Assembly (NCBI GenBank): GCA_006176705.1
Contig: QRFJ01001034.1
Span: 124,001 to 188,000 of the forward strand
From: Cocos nucifera
Lineage: Eukaryota; Streptophyta; Magnoliopsida; Arecales; Arecaceae
Direction of reading: 5' to 3'
DNA length: 64,000 bases
Shown: piece after piece, positions 22,230 through 32,401 of the stretch
How positions within the stretch are numbered: position 1 is the first letter of the stretch
Layout: every line of letters starts with the position of its first letter
Made by a program: the position numbers and the translations under genes
Notes under the pieces: model-generated
Told to the model about the DNA's origin: nothing
The model's input: the letters and a program-made list of their open reading frames with translations, nothing else
Databases searched by the model: none

Positions 22230-23639
22230 TGTTGACCCCCTAAATGATTTTGATGATGACCAAATATTAAAGCAAGTAATTACTAATATATATTTTTTAT
22301 TTTAAGTATTCCAATATCAGAAGAAAGAGAGCTCTTTGACCAAAATAAGGAATACATAAAGTGAAAATCAAATAAAATTCAAATCTCCTAAAATTGCCTT
22401 GGAGCAGTCTTCGAGACATCTCGAATTTTTTTTGAGAGCTCTCGAGTGGACTGGCATGCAGCAAATACAGTTTTGGCTCGATTTCAAGAAGTCTCGAGTG
22501 AATCTCGAGATGTCTCGATCTCAGGTGATAGAAACTCAGTTTCTGTGCTCTGAAAGAGAGAGGTCTCATAGGATTCTCGAGAGATCTCGTGGTTCCAGCG
22601 AGACGTCTCATTCAAAATTAAGACGTCTTGGTCTCAGATGATAGAAACTCAATTTTTATGCTCTGAGAGTGAGAGGTCTCATAGGATTCTCAAGAGGTCT
22701 TGCGGTTCCAGCGAGATGTCTCATTCAGAATTGAGATGTCTCGATCTTAGATGAGCCATTTTTTTAAAAAGATAATTTTTCGTACGACTAAAGATGAGAG
22801 CTCTTCTGATCAACCCGAGAGGCCTCATAACCTGACGAGACATCTCGAGACAAATCGAGAGGTCTCGAGACACGATGATAGCTTTTGGATGGGGCATTCC
22901 AGGTCGGATTTTTTTTTGTTCCAACGACTAGTTGCTGCTCTCCAATGGTTAGATTTTATTTTTTCTAAACTCCAATCATCATCAGAAAAAAAGAAATGCT
23001 GGAGATATAAAAGAAAGAAAGATTATTTTTTTTAAAAAAAGAAAAATAAGGGAAAGAAAAACATACTCTATTCTTGAACGAATACCCAATCTTCAATCAA
23101 TCTATTCTCTCAAGCTTTGAAGAATCCTCAAGTGCATTAACTCTACACATTCAAAGAGGCTTTCAATGAATTGCAAGAACAACTTTTCTGCTCATTCAAA
23201 GGGGCATTTCGAGTTGTAAAATTTTTTTCCTCTTTTCATGTACTTGGTTTCAGCAGGGACTGAAACTTGGGTTTTGAGGCTTTTTCTCCCCTCTATTTAT
23301 TCAGATTAATTCGTTTGATTCTTGTAAGGATTGTGGTTGGCGAACCTAGAGAAAAACCAACTGAATTTTTGGATAGTGAGCCTGAAAAAACTATCCGACT
23401 ATAATCTTATGGGATTATAGTAAAATTCCCAAGAGTGTGCTTGGAGAGTGGATGTAGATGCTGGAAGAACACCGAACCACTATAAAATTTTCTTGTTTGT
23501 GTGTGTGCTCTTAATTATGTCTTCTATTTCCTCTTATATTTGATTCACTTAGATTTTAATCATTTAGCACTACACATATCTATTTTAATTTTTGATAATC
23601 TAATTCATCCTTCCTCTTGGGTTGTCTACTTAGGCAACA
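22230..23639 (+). repeat. 3' LTR of the SIRE copia
   Basis: 1410 bp, the same length as 9976-11385, beginning TGTTGACCCCCTAAATG and ending TAGGCAACA. It carries the same cluster of GAGATGTCTC-type motifs (about 22410-22870). Confidence 0.92.
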
Positions 23640-25017
23640 CGATCGTATCTTATGTTTCCATAATTAAAAATAAATATATCAATAAAGAGATAATAAACTA
23701 TCTTTCTAAGATTGGCAATCCAAAACTATTGGAATTTATCAATCTAGTATTTGATATAGGATAGTTAAGCTACCTTGTATCTTGCTGAAGATGGTAAACT
23801 TAGCACTTGTTGGAAGATAACCCAATACTTATTTTTTTCATCTAATTTATCTTTTTAGTTTATTTTATTTTTAGGATACTTTGAATAAGTTGGAGGAAGA
23901 GTCAAATTTTCAAAGGCATATGCTGGACCATGAAAATACATTGAATCAGTTGTATTCTTTTCTTTTCTTTATTACACCCTTTATTTTTCTTTCTCATTGA
24001 GGATAATATCGATTAATTTGGAGAGAAGAATAACAAAATTTTTAAATTTTGTTTAAATATCCTCTTGAAGGAGTTAGTATTTAGCATTTAGACATCCGAT
24101 TACACTTAAAAATTAAGTTGAACTAAGCATTTTTTAAAAAAAATTGATGCATAGATCAGAGAATTTATGAGATATTGAGAGATCAAGTATTAAAAAAATT
24201 TAATAAAGAGTTAAGTCTAGAACATAAATTTTTTTTCTTGGAGTATTTCTAATTTTTTCTACTAGTATCAAAGAAGACTCTACTTTTTATGGGCATGTGT
24301 AGGGTAACTATACGTTTCTTCACACACATATATATATAAAATTATAAATTAAAATAAAATAGTTTTTAAGTACTTCTCACTAAGTAACCGAATCATTTTG
24401 CCTAAGCAAGCATTAAGTTTCGTGTCAAAAGATGGAAAGAACAAAGAAGCTCATTGTAAAGCTAGTCTTAACTTATAGCCTATTTGATTCGAGCTAGTAA
24501 GCCCGAGGGATATTCTATACCTAGTGCTCTAAAGCCAATTGGTTTGAAAGTCATTGGCCCAAGACTAGCTATATGGATCAAATAGAAAGCTTAAGAGATT
24601 AAGGCACTTAATTAAGGTACAATATTAAAAAAATATATATTAATTTTTTATTAAGTAATCGGATCTCATTGCTTAAGTAAGCAATGATATTCATGTTAAA
24701 AAGTGGGCAATGTGAATAAAAAAATTAATAAATAAAGAGCAAAAATAATAATACACTTGCCCATATGAAAGTTTAAATAATTCAGAGATAAAGATAGGGA
24801 TAATTCAAAAAAAATTTAAAAATGTTAAATATTTTTTACTTAATTTTTCTATTGGTAAGTATTAATACTCTAATGACATACCTTACTTAAGCTCCACAGA
24901 ATATCAATGGCCATTTTGAAAATTGCTTAGATAAAATTTGAAACTCTAAAGTTAAAAAGATATCTAAAACTTATTTTTTTTTTACTCGAGGATGAGCAAA
25001 GCTTAAGTTGGAGGGTA
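23640..25017 (+). other. 3' region of the Athila-like element, no pol
   Basis: A short frame near the SIRE edge (YVSIIKNKYINKEIINYL, ending about 23763) is unassigned. At 23802-23826 lies agcacttgttggaagataac + ccaat, resembling the (gcgctt)gttgggaggcaaccca motif found near the 3' end of many plant Athila/Tat elements. The rest is AT-rich with no LTR edge. A purine stretch (aagttggagggta, 25005-25017) just before the 3' LTR is the likely polypurine tract. Confidence 0.6.
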
Positions 25018-26503
25018 TGATAATTACAATAAAAATATCATTAAAAATAATAATATATTAATTAATTTATAATTATTTTTAAGAATTAAATATTTTTATT
25101 TATTTTTAGAAAATATGTTTATTAATAGAAAGAGCTTATTTTTCTAGTCATAATGAAATAAGCTTAGAGCAAATTGGAGTTAAAACGGGCTTGATATGAA
25201 TTTTTAAAGAAAAAAGAAAAAAATAATTCTTCAGCTGGCGCATCCAAATGCACTCAGCCAAGTCGACCTAGCTGCTCAGCCGATGCAATCAGACCCAGCC
25301 TGCACGTCTAAAGCCGATTCGGAGCCACTGACGTCAGGCTGACATCAATTTTATTGTGGCTCACGATAGACCTTTAAGGGAGGGTATTTTGATCATTTCA
25401 CACCCACGTCATGTGCTAATTGGCTTAGGTCTGCGAAACGCTTGGTCCACTATGATCCATATGCATAGTAAGGCATGATCCGATGGTTGTGGTCACTGCT
25501 AGTGAAGATCCAATGGTTGCTTTATTTTTTCATTTTGATTCTAATTCCATCAGCACCAGTGCATGATCGAATGGTTGCGCATGACCTAGGCGATGATCCG
25601 ACGGCCCTGGAAGCTCTTACAGTGATTAAAATACCAAGAATTGATCTAACGATCGAGATTCATCTGATTAAAGTGATCCAATGGCTAGAATTAATTTTGA
25701 CTTGATCTGGACTATTATACACCCATTTTTGGCAATTTTTGGATAGTTTGATTCAAATCTGATGGCCAGAATTCATGGAATTGCATAGAATTCGATCCAA
25801 GAGCTATTTTAATCTTATTTTTGCTAGAATTTCTTCATATTTTTTGATTAAAACTCCTTCTTAGTCCCACATTGCCTAGAAACAAAGGATCTAGTCCTCC
25901 AACACCTATTTAAGGACTCCCAGGCCTCCAGAATTTATTGTCTTCGATCAAGAGATAGTTACAGTACAAGATGGGAGGCATGCTTGGGTTAGAGACTGCT
26001 TCAAAGCAATGGGTGCTGCCAAGAAGAGCTTTCTCCTATGCCATTTTCATGCCAATGTCGATCCAAGATCAAGATCAACTATTTTTAATTTTAATTTTAA
26101 TTTTTTTTAAATTTCATGAATTTAAATTCTAAATTAAATTTTAATTAATGCAAAATTTACTTTTTAGCTATTTAAATTTCATGCACTTTATTTTTATTAC
26201 AAATTTAATTATTGTTCTTTATTTTTATTGCAAGTAGATGATAAGATCTAACTAGTAGATCTTAGTACTAAGTTTAATTTTCTACATCTTTTAATTTTTA
26301 TTTTTTATTTATAATTTATTTTTTAATTTTAATTTTATTTTTAAATTTTTTTTTATAAAAATCAAAGATTTTAAAACTAAAATACTGCCTTCTCTATGGA
26401 TTTGACTGGACTCACTACTTTCTATCTATTTTTGATTAATTTAAAAAGTTAGAGTTAAATTGAAAAAACATGATGTCTTAACGACAACATCGTGCTTTTA
26501 TCA
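25018..26503 (+). repeat. 3' LTR of the Athila-like element
   Basis: 1486 bp beginning TGATAATTACAATAAAA and ending GTGCTTTTATCA, followed by the ATATC duplication at 26504-26508. It aligns with 3543-5018. Confidence 0.9.
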
Positions 26504-26562
26504 ATATCATACCGAGCCAACCTCACAAAAGTTGGCCTCCAAATATTGACCTCTTAAAGGCG
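26504..26562 (+). repeat. Short piece of Gypsy-3 between two insertions
   Basis: Fifty-nine bases beginning with the ATATC duplication and ending with AGGCG, the duplication of the next element. Wording such as ttggcctccaaatattgacc matches the repeats that resume at 38363. Confidence 0.55.
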
Positions 26563-27153
26563 TGTTGTGAAAATAAGATCTCCTCACATGGACCAGCATG
26601 GTCACTGGTGATCAGCCAGTAATAAGAAATGAACTTCTCCTAGAGATTTATACAGAAGCATGATCAATGGATTCAAGAAATAGAGAAGAAGAAGAAGAAG
26701 AATTTTTTGGGAGAAAAGTGCTTTATTCAGTGTAATTTCAGCATGTTAACCTATTTTTAGTATAAATACTTTACAAAAGGATCAAGTCCCAAGCTCATAG
26801 AAAAATTTTTCCAAATCTAAACAATCCACGTACGTAAAATTAATCCTGCAACACTGAGCCGGCTAACCTGCATCTGGGTTGGCTCAGTCTTAAACTGAGT
26901 CGATCCAATTGTGTATCGTACCGGCAGTTTCAAAAATACTATTTTTTGTCTGAATTTTTTCTAAGACATAGCTGATCCAGTCTGAGACTGAGTCGGCCCA
27001 GTTTTCAACTTAGCCGACCCAGTTTCAGGGTGAGTCAGCTAAGTTCCTGTACCACACTTATTTAGGTTGATCCCTTCTCTGGCTTACTCCTATCTTTCCA
27101 TGACTTTTCTTCTCATGTTCTCAAGACTTGGGAGTGCTACTTCAAAGCTCACA
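26563..27153 (-). repeat. 3' LTR of the minus-strand copia
   Basis: 591 bp. On the minus strand it starts TGTGAGCTTTGAAG and ends CTTATTTTCACAACA. The adjoining purines ggtggagaa (27154-27162, minus strand) are its polypurine tract. A short (gaa)n run lies at about 26688-26702. Confidence 0.88.
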
Positions 27154-27162
27154 TTCTCCACC

Positions 27163-28617
27163 TTGGTAAATCTAAGTCCTTGTGAACTTATCTCTTCCTA
27201 GCAGACCCATCCATGCCATACACATCTAAAAAAGCTGTCTTTGGGGAGTACTTTTATGAGAGCATCAGACTGATTCTCTTGGTATAGATCTTCATCAGTT
27301 CTACTTCACCTTCACCAGCTCTCTAATCCTATGGTACCTCACGTCTATATGCTTTGTGTGTGCATGATAAATTAGATTCTGTGCCAGCAACATAGCACTT
27401 TGACTATCATCGTACAGTGTAATCTTACTCTGCTCCACCCCCAACTCAATAATCAGCCTTCTAAGCCAAATCACTTTCTTTATAGCCTCAGTCATTCTAA
27501 TGTACTAGGCCTCTGTGGTATACAAGATCATGATTGGCTGAAGGATTGATCTTTAAGATACCGATCCACCATATACGCAGAAGAGGTATCTAGTAGTAGA
27601 CCTTCTTATATCAAGATCACTAGCATAATTTGCATCTATAAAGCCTTCAAGAGGACCCGAACCTTCATTTTCAAATCCTCCAAGCTGCCCACCAAATACC
27701 AAAACATAAACCCTTGTTCCACCTAGATATCTCAATATCCATTTCAATACTTTCTAGTATTCCTTTTTAGGGTTAGCCATTTATCTACTAACCATGCTTG
27801 CTGCATGCGCTATATTTGGTCAATAGCACATCATAGTGTACATAACACTATCAACAATATTCACATAAGAGACTTTATCCATATACTCTCTCTCCTCTTC
27901 TAACTGGAGGCTTTGATACTTGGAGAGCGATATATGGCTTGGCAATGGTGTCTCTGTAGGTTTGGCCTTCTCCATCCCAAACCTCTTCAAAACTTTCTAG
28001 ACATATCCTTCTTATGAAAAATGGAGACTCCTTTGTACCTATCTCTACAAATCTTCATTCCAAGAATTTTCTATGCTGGATCCAGATCCTTCATCTCAAA
28101 CTCAGATCATAATGTCTTTTTTAGTCTTTTCACAGCTTTCATGCTTCTATTGGCTATGAGCATATTATTTACATATAGAAGCAGGTATAGGGCATCATTC
28201 TCATCTACATCCTTGACGTAGACACAACAGACATGCTCACATCTTACAAATTCTAGGCTTAAAATAAAGCTATCAAATCTATGATATCACCGATGAGGGG
28301 ATTGTTTCAGATCATACAGTGACCTCCTGAGTAAACACAACTTCTCCTTCTATCCAATCTCCATGAAACCATCTGGCTGCTTTATGTAGATCCTTTTCTC
28401 TAAAGTCCCATGAAGGAAGGCTATCTTCACGTTTATCTGTCCCAATTCTATGTTATGTTGTGCCATCAGTGATAGTAAAATCCGAATAGATGTATGATGC
28501 ACCACAGGAGAGAAAACTTATGTGTAATCAATTTCTTTCCTTTATGAGCATCTCTTTGCTACCAGCCTTGCTTTGAGTCTGACTCTATCTTGTTCTGAAT
28601 GTATCTCCTTCTTTATG
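27163..28617 (-). pseudogene. RT and RNase H of the minus-strand copia, catalytic YVDD changed to YVNN
   Basis: Reading leftward from 28617, RT motifs follow one another: IDYT near 28540, a garbled LHGTLE, then RRSLYGLKQSPHR. The catalytic loop at 28164-28175 reads YVNN instead of YVDD, so both metal-binding aspartates are lost. RNase H continues in 27553-27747 (FIDANYASDLDIRRSTT) and 27301-27495 (TEAIKKVIWLRRLI, DSQSAMLLAQ, HAHTKHIDVRYHRI). The catalytic region of RNase H is still legible. Stops and frameshifts occur throughout. The N-terminal RT part lies on the other side of the inserts, at 32359-32396 and from 35011 upward. Confidence 0.85.
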
Positions 28618-28622
28618 AACAT

Positions 28623-29142
28623 TGTTGTGCAGGATCCTTGATGTTGTTGAGGTTGAAGGAAGGGTGGGTTGCGCCTCCTTCCTCCAGGTTTGGAGGCGCG
28701 CCTCCTAAGGAACCTTGGCATGTGAAGAAACCAAAGAGAGGGAGAGATGTGGGAGAAAATGGTGATCTTTGTTACTCTTCATCTCACCATCTCAAATCCT
28801 AGGGTTTACAACATACATGTATATATATATCTATACATAGACCAAAATCCTAAACCATATAAAATTTCTTGGGTTAACTTAGTCTGAATGCACTCATTCA
28901 AACCAATGTACACCCATGATCTGATCATGCACTCAATCCGATGGATCCAAATCTAGTCCAAACTTTGAGTAGCCCTCATGAGACATATAAATCAAGGCCT
29001 CATGACCGTGGAGGGCTAAACCTCCACCCTAGAACCAAAATCGGTCCTAGCCCTAGGACCACACCTGTCCTAGTCTCTCGGAGCCAACATCCTGACTCCT
29101 CCAGTGGTCTCCCAATAATTGAGAGAACTACTAATCCTAACA
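28623..29142 (-). repeat. 3' LTR of the LARD-like element
   Basis: On the minus strand it runs TGTTAGGATTAGTAG to GGATCCTGCACAACA. It contains atgtatatatatatctatac where the other LTR has a long (TA)n run. Confidence 0.87.
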
Positions 29143-30723
29143 ATCTCTACCTTAGTGCCCTTAAGCCTTGGCAAACCCTGTGTGAATCATTTGCACCATC
29201 CTGCTGCCTCCAAAGCTTACACCATGCCTTCGAAGCCACCTAGCCTCCTAAGCTGCAACACCAACCTGTGCTCCACAGCACCTAAGGCTCATGCTCCATC
29301 GCACTCATTGACTTTGAACTGATGTCCTCCTGCTCTGATCCTATGGCTGCAACATCAATTTGTGCTTTGCAGTGCACCCAGACAGATCACTGTGCAAACT
29401 CTAAAGCCTCTGCCAATCCTCTTCAGCTATTGTACACCCTTAGAGATCTTTGGGATGACCGTCTCTACAGCTAAAGTATTGGGTTGCTTCTTAGCACCAT
29501 CTTGGATTGTAGGATCTCTTCTTCTTAGTAGCTAATCATCTTTCCTGAAGAACCTACAGCATTTCTGTACCAGCACATGCTGTACCATCTAACGTGATCT
29601 CCTCAAAACTATGCTTATCCACCTGCACGTGCTGCTCCACCTGAAACTATGCATCATCGACATTGGTGCTAGGATATCGATCCTCCTGCATCCCTCTACT
29701 CTGAACTCATGCCAAATTTTCTCTCTACCTGTGAAGCCACCACTCCAGAGCTCTACCTATATCCAAAGTCTATCTGATGTGCAGAAGATCCTGACTCTAT
29801 CACCAAGTCACCCTAGGCTAACTATCCAACATTGCATTGTTGGGCCTGTCGCTGCACCTCGTACACCATTGCTACTCCTTCGAATCCTCCACACTCCACG
29901 GATCCCTCCGAAGCCATCTTGGATATCTCCGCAACCTACGAGCACCTTTAAAATACAAGAGCTCATCTAACTCTTCTGAATTCAGTGACTGAATTCTAAA
30001 AAATTTCATCCTAACATTTCTCCTTTTCTGCCTTTGCATTAACCATCGCTTGAGTTTTACTTGGAGGAACTACAGCTCAAACCTTGCCTTAGGCTTAGAC
30101 CCACCTGTCTTATCCCGAGGCTCCTAAGACTCTTTGGCTCTCTCTGAGACCTACTTTCGATCTTCCTGAGATGCCTCTTGATACTCTCTACTGAGATACC
30201 TTCCTCGACTGCTGTACCATCGAGCCTCTCTCAATCCCATGCCTCCAGAAAAATACTATTGTAGCACTCCAGTGCTTCCTGCCTCATCTCAACACTGCCT
30301 CCTCATAGGTATCCAGGTTCTCTCTTGCTGCACATAACTCATTCTCCACCTGAACCGTGACTCTTCCTAGTGCTCCTGCAAAAGAAACCTAATTCATGAT
30401 ACTTTCAGCTGTTAGATGCCCCTGGTGCTCCCTAAGATCCCTTAACTCTTCCTGAGACCTGCTCCTAATCTTCCTGAGATGCCCCTGACACTCTCTGCTA
30501 AAATACCTCTCTCGACTGCTACACCATCGAGCTTCTCTCAGCTCTTGTGCCTCTAGGGTAGCGTTACTGCAGCACTCTAGTGCTTCCTACTTAGTCTTTG
30601 CACCACTCTACAGCCATCCATCCTTAACCTGGTGGACCTCCATGGATAATCCATCTTTATACCCTCAAAGCTCCAACTGATCGTGCTGTTGAATACACTC
30701 TAACTACTTTTTACAGTCTTTCA
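29143..30723 (-). other. Downstream internal region of the LARD-like element
   Basis: No family recognised. On the minus strand, just below 30723, runs rich in Glu, Gln, Leu and Arg with stops in between (EALECCSNATLEAQELREAR and QEELRDLREHQGHLTAES) look like a decayed coiled coil continuing the membrane-segment frame. The part from 30000 to 29143 shows nothing beyond scattered short frames. Confidence 0.4.
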
Positions 30724-31020
30724 TCAGACTGAATAGTTGCTTCTGCAGCTCCACCTCGATCTCGAGCCCCTGAGTGATCTCTCCTCTAACACGTCAAACA
30801 AAATCATCAGCACCTCAGCCTTTATAATTTTTTTATTTTTAACTCCAAACGAAGCCATAATCATCACAATCAGGAGAATAGCCACAAACAATAGGAGAAA
30901 ATCAAAAATAAAAAAGCTCTTTTTTTTCTTTCTCTTGGAACCTTCTAGGCTTTTCCTTCCTTTGGCTCCTTTCTCCTCCCATCCATAACCAGAATCGGAC
31001 ATCCAATCACCTGCTGCCAT
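30724..31020 (-). pseudogene. Unknown frame with a transmembrane segment in the LARD-like element
   Basis: 98 codons from ATG at 31020: a short acidic/glycine start (MAAGDWMSDSGYG), a very basic stretch (GSKRKKKKS), a strong hydrophobic segment of about 25 residues (FFIFDFLLLFVAILLIVMIM), then KNKKIIKAE and an arginine/serine-rich end. Basic residues before the hydrophobic stretch suggest a membrane anchor. After its stop the same region continues as a charged, heptad-like sequence with stops, so the original product may have been longer. There is no similarity to gag, pol or a known env-like protein that I can recognise, and chance cannot be excluded. Confidence 0.35.
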
Positions 31021-31806
31021 GATCGCCAGCTAATTAATTTGTGCCTACGTGCCACCATAGGATCCAAGTGCCGCCACCATGGCTTCTTCATCGTGGCACA
31101 TCACTGCTGCTGTTTGTGGCCCGCCATCATCGGATCCGAGCACGCCACTGTCGGTTCGACGTGCCATCGTCAGATCCATGCTCCACCATGCCGAATCCTA
31201 TGCATCGAGAGGAAGAGGATAGCCTGCACCATCTCATCGGCTTGGATCCATGCACCACAGCTAGATCTAGGCGTGCCACCATCAGATCCGTGCTCCCTGA
31301 TGTCAAATTCTTCCTTGCAGCCTGCTCCAACATCGGATCCCTACTCCCCTAGCTGGCTTTCCACTTCATGCGTGCCTCCTACTGCATTCCACTAGCCATC
31401 ACCATCGATTGGTCGTTGCTGCTCGCATGCCCGCCCGCTACCATGCGCCACCACCTGAGATGATGCTACCGCCTGCGATGTTCCTCCATAGAGAAGAAGA
31501 TGGCCATGCCACCTCCCTCTGGATCTTAGCATCCTACACGCGAGCACCACCGGACCGTCGCTTGTGGAAACCCCACCATATGCCACGATCAGCCACCAGA
31601 TTGCTAGAATGATGGCCAATTATCGGGATCGATGGTAGTTTGCTGATTGTCGGCCTCCAAGCCTAAGACCGGCGGCCAATCATCGGCCGCCAATTAGGAG
31701 GAAGGAAAGGGGGGCCCTGTTGACCCTCCAAAATAATTTTCCTTTGTTCTTCCACTGAATCTCCCATTCCTACGTTGGATCTGTCTTCATGCCTCCTCAT
31801 CAAGAT
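31021..31806 (-). other. Leader of the LARD-like element
   Basis: GC-richer than its surroundings, with many gccaccatcggatcc-like blocks on the plus strand. Frames on both strands (31039-31395 plus, 31392-31619 minus) overlap and show no domain; I treat them as by-products of composition. Confidence 0.4.
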
Positions 31807-31819
31807 GGCTCTGATACTA
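31807..31819 (-). other. Primer binding site of the LARD-like element
   Basis: The minus strand reads TAGTATCAGAGCC, one change from the initiator-tRNA-Met site, two bases from the LTR edge at 31822. Confidence 0.75.
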
Positions 31820-31821
31820 AT

Positions 31822-32004
31822 TATTGTGTAGGATCCTTGATGTTGTTGAGGCTGAAGGAAGAGTGGGGCGCACCTTCTTCCTCCAAGTTTGGAGGCGTGC
31901 CCCCTAGGGCACTTTAGTGTGTGAAGAAACTAAAGAGAGGAAGAGATGTGGGAGAAAATGGTGATCTTTGTTACTCTTTATCTCACCATCTCAAATCCTA
32001 GGGT

Positions 32005-32051
<47 letters not shown>

Positions 32052-32353
32052 ACCAAAATCCTAATCCATAAAAAACTTCCTAGGCTAACCCAGTCCGAAT
32101 GCACTCATCTAAACCCATGTACACCCATGGTCTGATCATGCACTTAATTTCATGGACCCAAATCTAGTCCAAACTCTAAGTAGCTCCCATGAGACCCATA
32201 AATCAGGATCTCATGATCGAGGAGGGCTGAACCTCCACCCTAGAACGAAAATTGATCCTAGCCTTAGGATCACACTTATTCTAGTCTCCCGAAGCCAACA
32301 TCCTAACTCCTCTAGTGATCTTCCAAGACTTGGGAAAACCACTAATCCTAACA
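31822..32353 (-). repeat. 5' LTR of the LARD-like element, with (TA)n microsatellite
   Basis: 532 bp homologous to 28623-29142. The terminal TG is changed to TA at the inner edge (TATTGTGTAGGATCC). A (TA)n run of about 20 repeats occupies 32009-32049; the partner LTR has only a few repeats there. Confidence 0.87.
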
Positions 32354-32401
32354 AACATCCACATTGAGCCAATAGGTCGAGCACCTTTTTGAAGATCCAC
32401 C

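Larger units (their letters stand above)
9976..23639 (+). mobile_element. SIRE-type Ty1/copia element containing a nested Tat-like element
   Basis: Two 1410-bp LTRs (9976-11385 and 22230-23639), a primer site, gag with two zinc knuckles, protease/integrase, RT and RNase H in copia order, and a polypurine tract define a full-length element. Without the 5.6 kb Tat-like insert (12998-18605) it is about 8.05 kb. The SIRE lineage is inferred from the TGTTGACC LTR ends, long LTRs, the double zinc-knuckle gag and RNase H/RT wording (LYRGMIGSLLYLTASRPN). The bases outside it, TAGTC (9971-9975) and CGATC (23640-23644), do not match, so no target duplication can be shown. Confidence 0.9.
3543..26503 (+). 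mobile_element. Athila-like Ty3/gypsy element with nested insertions
   Basis: Two long terminal repeats (3543-5018 and 25018-26503) bracket the element, and a perfect 5-bp target duplication ATATC lies outside both ends (3538-3542 and 26504-26508). Removing the nested SIRE copia (9976-23639) and solo LTR (7946-9675) leaves about 7.6 kb. What remains is leader, gag, a short gag-protease linker and a 3' non-coding region. No protease, RT, RNase H or integrase can be seen. The gag style (GLSKWQIVQAFYEGL, RQMVDASYGGTF, RLEAQIGQLAKS) is that of the Athila/Tat side of plant Ty3/gypsy. Pol may have been lost at the SIRE insertion point, where the SIRE has no target duplication. Confidence 0.85.
28623..32353 (-). 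mobile_element. LARD-like non-autonomous LTR element
   Basis: Two LTRs (28623-29142, 520 bp; 31822-32353, 532 bp) flank 2.7 kb without any gag or pol signature. A perfect AACAT duplication (28618-28622 and 32354-32358) proves insertion as a unit. On the minus strand a copia-type primer site stands next to the right LTR, so the element points leftward. The internal region contains one frame with a strong membrane segment (30724-31020). Such long pol-less elements (LARDs) are known in plants; I do not recognise this family. Confidence 0.85.

Noticed and set aside
9971..23644. Possible target duplication of the SIRE copia (TAGTC / CGATC)
   Set aside because: Only two of five bases agree, and shifting the edges by a few bases does not improve it.
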